Notes under the pieces: generated by a model
What the model was told of the DNA's origin: nothing
The model's database searches: none
What the model saw: the letters and a program-made list of their open reading frames with translations, nothing else
Assembly: GCA_006227085.1 (NCBI GenBank)
Contig: SBFY01000171.1
Span: forward strand, 1 to 24,401
Source of the DNA: Gammaproteobacteria bacterium
GTDB lineage: Bacteria; Pseudomonadota; Gammaproteobacteria; Pseudomonadales; M0112
DNA length: 24,401 bases
Direction: 5' to 3'
In this document: positions 21,836-24,401 of the stretch, one piece after another
Position numbering within the stretch: position 1 is the first letter of the stretch
Layout of the letters: the number at the start of each line of letters is the position of its first letter
Made by a program: the position numbers and the translations under genes

Positions 21836-23539
21836 ATGAGTACTTACCACATCCTGTTGGTGATGGCGTTACTGTTATTTTCCAGCATCCTGCTGACACC
21901 CCTGTCGGCCAGGCTCGGGATGCCGGTGTTGCTGTTGTTTTTCGGTGTGGGAATGCTGGCTGGGGAAGACGGCCCCGGAGGTATCCAGTTCAGTGATTTT
22001 GATACGGCATTCCTCGTCAGTAATCTTGCGCTCGCCATCATCTTGCTGGATGGCGGCATGCGTACCCGGGCACGGACCTTCAGGGTAGGATTGCGACCAG
22101 CGTCATTACTGGCAACCGTCGGTGTGATGCTGACAGCAGCCATCACCGGATATGCAGCGGCATGGTGGTTGGGCTTGCCGTGGCTGCATGGGATGTTGAT
22201 GGGTGCCATTGTTGCATCGACCGATGCGGCTGCCGTGTTTTCCCTGTTGCAGGGGCGCAGCCTCAACCAGCGTGTCAGTGCCACCCTCGAGATTGAATCC
22301 GGCAGTAACGATCCGATGGCCATTTTCCTGGTCATGCTATTGCTGGAACTGATCCGTCTTGATGGCGCCGCATCGGGCCTGGCTGGTGTGCGGATGCTGG
22401 TCGAACAGTTCGGGATCGGTATCGTGGCCGGGGTTTTGGGTGGGTGGCTGTTATCACAGGCATTGCGGCGGCTGGAGTTGGTTCCCGGCCTCTATTCCCT
22501 GCTGGCCATGAGCGGTGGCTTATTGGTGTTTGCCGCGACCGGCGCTATCGGGGGTAGCGGCTTTCTCGCGATCTACATCGTGGGTCTGTGGCTGGGTAAT
22601 AGCCGGCTAGCCTGTTTGTCATCCATCTTGCCGGTGCACGATGGACTGGCCTGGCTCGCACAGATGGGCCTGTTCCTGATGTTGGGTCTGCTGGTAACGC
22701 CCTCCCAAATGGTGGATTACGTTGTGCCGGCATTGGGTATCGCGTTGGTGATGGTATTCCTGGCCCGGCCATTGGCGGTGTGGTTGTGCTTGAGGGTGTT
22801 CAACATACCGTGGCGAGAAGTGTTGTTCATTAGTTGGGTAGGATTGCGCGGGGCTGTGCCGATCGTGCTGGCCCTGTTCCCGGTGATGGCTGGCTTGCCA
22901 GAAGCGCGCTTGTTATTTGATGTCACCTGCGTGGTGGTGTTGGTGTCATTGCTATTGCAAGGCATGACGCTTGCGCCGATGGCGCGCTGGCTGAAACTGG
23001 AAGTGCCGCCACCACGCCTGCCACAGCACCGGATACCGCTGTCATTGCCCGGTCACGGCGATCATGTGCTGTACCTGTTGGCTAATCATGAGTTGCTTAA
23101 ACCGGCGCGCACCGTGCCTGCATTGCGTTTACCTGTTGATGCCTGTTTGCTGGCGGTCAGTCGGGGCGGGGAAATCCTGCCAGCCCATGAAGTGACCGAG
23201 CTGGAAGACACCGATTGGCTGCTCGTGGCTGGTTATGGGCGCACGGGTAATGAACTGGGTAAGTTGTTGGCAGCCGAAGCGCCCGAGCGACTGCTGCCCC
23301 GGCAGTTTTTCGGTGAGTTTGTGTTATCGGGTGATGCACTGGTATCCGATCTGGCCAGCCTGTATGGCTTTGCTGTGCCGGCAGATACCGGTGATGCCAC
23401 GCTGGCAGACCTGTTTGTGCAACAACACCGGCACCCGGTTGTCGGTGACAAGGTGCCGTTGGGTGTTGTGCAGCTGGTGGCAATGGCTGTGCAGGGCGAT
23501 CGCGTGACGCGGGTAGGGATGAAGTTGCCAGCAAGTTAA
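21836..23539 (+). CDS. nhaP2: Potassium/proton antiporter NhaP2 (CvrA-like)
   Basis: CPA1-type inner-membrane antiporter exporting K+ (or Na+) in exchange for H+. 567 residues (E. coli CvrA 578). About twelve membrane segments fill residues 1-390, with the transport-site region ASTDAAAVFSLLQGR and IESGSNDPMAIFLV, and WVGLRGAVPIVLALFPVMAG near residue 335. The cytosolic C-terminus (about 395-567) holds TrkA-C-like and CorC/HlyC-associated regulatory domains. Its start has AAGG unusually close (3 bases). The stop codon overlaps that of the converging cytochrome P460 gene within TTAA at 23536-23539. A tandem CCTGTAT repeat lies just upstream, of no clear meaning. Confidence 0.9.
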   Translation: MSTYHILLVMALLLFSSILLTPLSARLGMPVLLLFFGVGMLAGEDGPGGIQFSDFDTAFLVSNLALAIILLDGGMRTRARTFRVGLRPASLLATVGVMLTAAITGYAAAWWLGLPWLHGMLMGAIVASTDAAAVFSLLQGRSLNQRVSATLEIESGSNDPMAIFLVMLLLELIRLDGAASGLAGVRMLVEQFGIGIVAGVLGGWLLSQALRRLELVPGLYSLLAMSGGLLVFAATGAIGGSGFLAIYIVGLWLGNSRLACLSSILPVHDGLAWLAQMGLFLMLGLLVTPSQMVDYVVPALGIALVMVFLARPLAVWLCLRVFNIPWREVLFISWVGLRGAVPIVLALFPVMAGLPEARLLFDVTCVVVLVSLLLQGMTLAPMARWLKLEVPPPRLPQHRIPLSLPGHGDHVLYLLANHELLKPARTVPALRLPVDACLLAVSRGGEILPAHEVTELEDTDWLLVAGYGRTGNELGKLLAAEAPERLLPRQFFGEFVLSGDALVSDLASLYGFAVPADTGDATLADLFVQQHRHPVVGDKVPLGVVQLVAMAVQGDRVTRVGMKLPAS

Positions 23540-24051
23540 GGAATGTGTTCCGGCTTTGGAGCGGTTGCCGGTAACATTGCCGGCTTCGTGAACACCCAGT
23601 CATTGGCTTTCACCGGCGTATGGCAGGCCATGCAAGCACCATTGCCTTCATTGAAAGCAGTTTGTCCGTCACCGACCCAGCGCGCCCAGCCCCAACCACC
23701 ACTGTCCGGGAATTGCTGCGCATCCTTGATCATGAATTCAGCATGCACAAACTGCGCGGGCACCACAGCCGTGGGCCAGTGATCGAGCGCGCCATCTTTC
23801 CACACGACCTTGCCGATAATCGCGCCATCCGGCCATGGGCGGGTGTCGCCGGAGCGGGCCGCCTGCACCGCGATGTCGTTACCGATGATTACGCGCAGAG
23901 TCTGGTTATCGGTGCGATGTGAGACGGCAATGGTGGCCCAGTCCTGCCAGCCTTGCGGGTAGGCAATGCCATTCGAGGGTTCTGGTGTTCCGGCAATGCT
24001 TGCGTTGCTGAAGGCGAAGAGGGCAAGGATAAGTAATCGAACGGTTTTCAT
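23536..24051 (-). CDS. Cytochrome P460-like periplasmic c-type haem protein
   Basis: 171 residues. A signal peptide (1-20, MKTVRLLILALFAFSNASIA) precedes a beta-rich domain with YPQGWQDWATIAVSHRTDNQTLRVIIGND, KVVWKDG and GGWGWARWVGDGQ, and a C-terminal haem site CMACH (C140, C143, H144). This is the cytochrome P460 family pattern; characterised members oxidise hydroxylamine or bind NO, but many relatives are unassigned. Two adjacent ATGs are possible; 24051 is preferred because AAGGAG then lies at 6 bases, against 3 for 24054. It lies 39 bases downstream of a DUF4034-like gene read the same way and overlaps the nhaP2 stop. Confidence 0.82.
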   Translation of the reverse strand: MKTVRLLILALFAFSNASIAGTPEPSNGIAYPQGWQDWATIAVSHRTDNQTLRVIIGNDIAVQAARSGDTRPWPDGAIIGKVVWKDGALDHWPTAVVPAQFVHAEFMIKDAQQFPDSGGWGWARWVGDGQTAFNEGNGACMACHTPVKANDWVFTKPAMLPATAPKPEHIP

Positions 24052-24090
24052 CATGTGCTCCTTGCCCGTCTCAGCCTTTTAATTGTGCTC

Positions 24091-24401
24091 TTAATTTTGT
24101 GTTTGGAAAGGGATTCTTCCGCCTATCCGTTCCTGGGATATCCATTTCTTGCAGTGCTCGTAGTGGTAGAGGTCATCGAGCCAGGCCGCCTGGATGGGTG
24201 GCCCTTCTATCATCGCCATCAATTTCCGCGTCTTATCCTTATCCTCAGCGAGGCAGGATAAAAAGGCAAAGTTATTGATGTTCCATTGGTCAGGGTATTT
24301 TTCAAGAATGTCATCCATGCCTTTGCTCATGGCGTCCCAGCGGACATCAGATGCTTCAAATAATTGTGCTTGGAATCGGAACTGGGAGGCGGCAGCCCAA
24401 T
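24091..24401 (-). CDS. DUF4034-like protein, C-terminal part (start beyond window)
   Basis: 103 codons from the right edge to the TAA at 24093-24091; the frame is open to the edge, so the gene begins outside. The sequence includes KYPDQWNINNFAFLSCLAEDKDKTRKLMAMIEGPPIQAAW, which fits the DUF4034 pattern in which a helical repeat ends with a PxxWNxNNFA motif. Function unknown. Its stop is 39 bases before the P460-like start, so the two probably form an operon. Confidence 0.6.
   Translation of the reverse strand, partial: WAAASQFRFQAQLFEASDVRWDAMSKGMDDILEKYPDQWNINNFAFLSCLAEDKDKTRKLMAMIEGPPIQAAWLDDLYHYEHCKKWISQERIGGRIPFQTQN

Noticed and set aside
1..24401. Mobile elements, CRISPR arrays, tRNA or rRNA genes, toxin-antitoxin or phage-defence islands
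   Set aside because: No transposase-like protein, no regular repeat-spacer pattern and no RNA gene signature was seen; genes are mostly housekeeping or metabolic and composition is even.

Overview
The window is chromosomal DNA of a gammaproteobacterium, probably Pseudomonadales-like. RsmC, the CmoA-CmoB pair, a formate-dependent PurT and an NhaP2-type antiporter point that way; the genus cannot be told. Coding density is high and GC is moderately high. There is no gap above about 160 bp, and I see no insertion sequence, prophage, CRISPR array, tRNA or rRNA. Several genes abut or overlap by 1-4 bases.

Layout. 1-1719 (minus): a zinc-acquisition pair, a small His/Cys periplasmic protein followed by a ZnuD-like TonB-dependent receptor cut by the window edge. 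1874-4767 (plus): a GNAT-nitrilase fusion, a GDCCVxC-type mini-protein and rsmC, tightly packed. 4835-10803: a phosphate-linked block. Polyphosphate kinase ppk (plus) meets ppx (minus) stop-to-stop with no spacer. Upstream of ppx on the minus strand lie a bifunctional ornithine-lipid synthase-like acyltransferase (olsF), a PlcP-like metallophosphoesterase and a 60-codon orphan gene. 10960-13524: a ferritin-like protein, a YkgJ-type cysteine-cluster protein and a secreted TPR protein. 13549-16842 (minus): a B12-binding-type radical SAM protein, cmoB and cmoA. 16906-20704: purT, a small DUF6868 membrane protein, and a PQQ/heme alcohol dehydrogenase behind a perfect 12+12 bp inverted repeat. 20723-24401: an AraC regulator, nhaP2, a cytochrome P460-like protein and the end of a DUF4034-like gene.

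The most interesting system is the phosphate block. Direct repeats matching the PHO-box layout (7-mers like CTGTCAY, 4-bp linker, 11-bp period) lie upstream of plcP-olsF, ppx and ppk, and a longer phased array lies between the 60-codon gene and the ferritin-like gene. The ppx box sits 9 bp from a perfect TATAAT. My reading is a PhoB-controlled unit joining phospholipid turnover (PlcP), phosphorus-free ornithine lipid synthesis (OlsF) and polyphosphate turnover (Ppk/Ppx). The motifs are seen directly; PhoB control and the lipid role are inferred.
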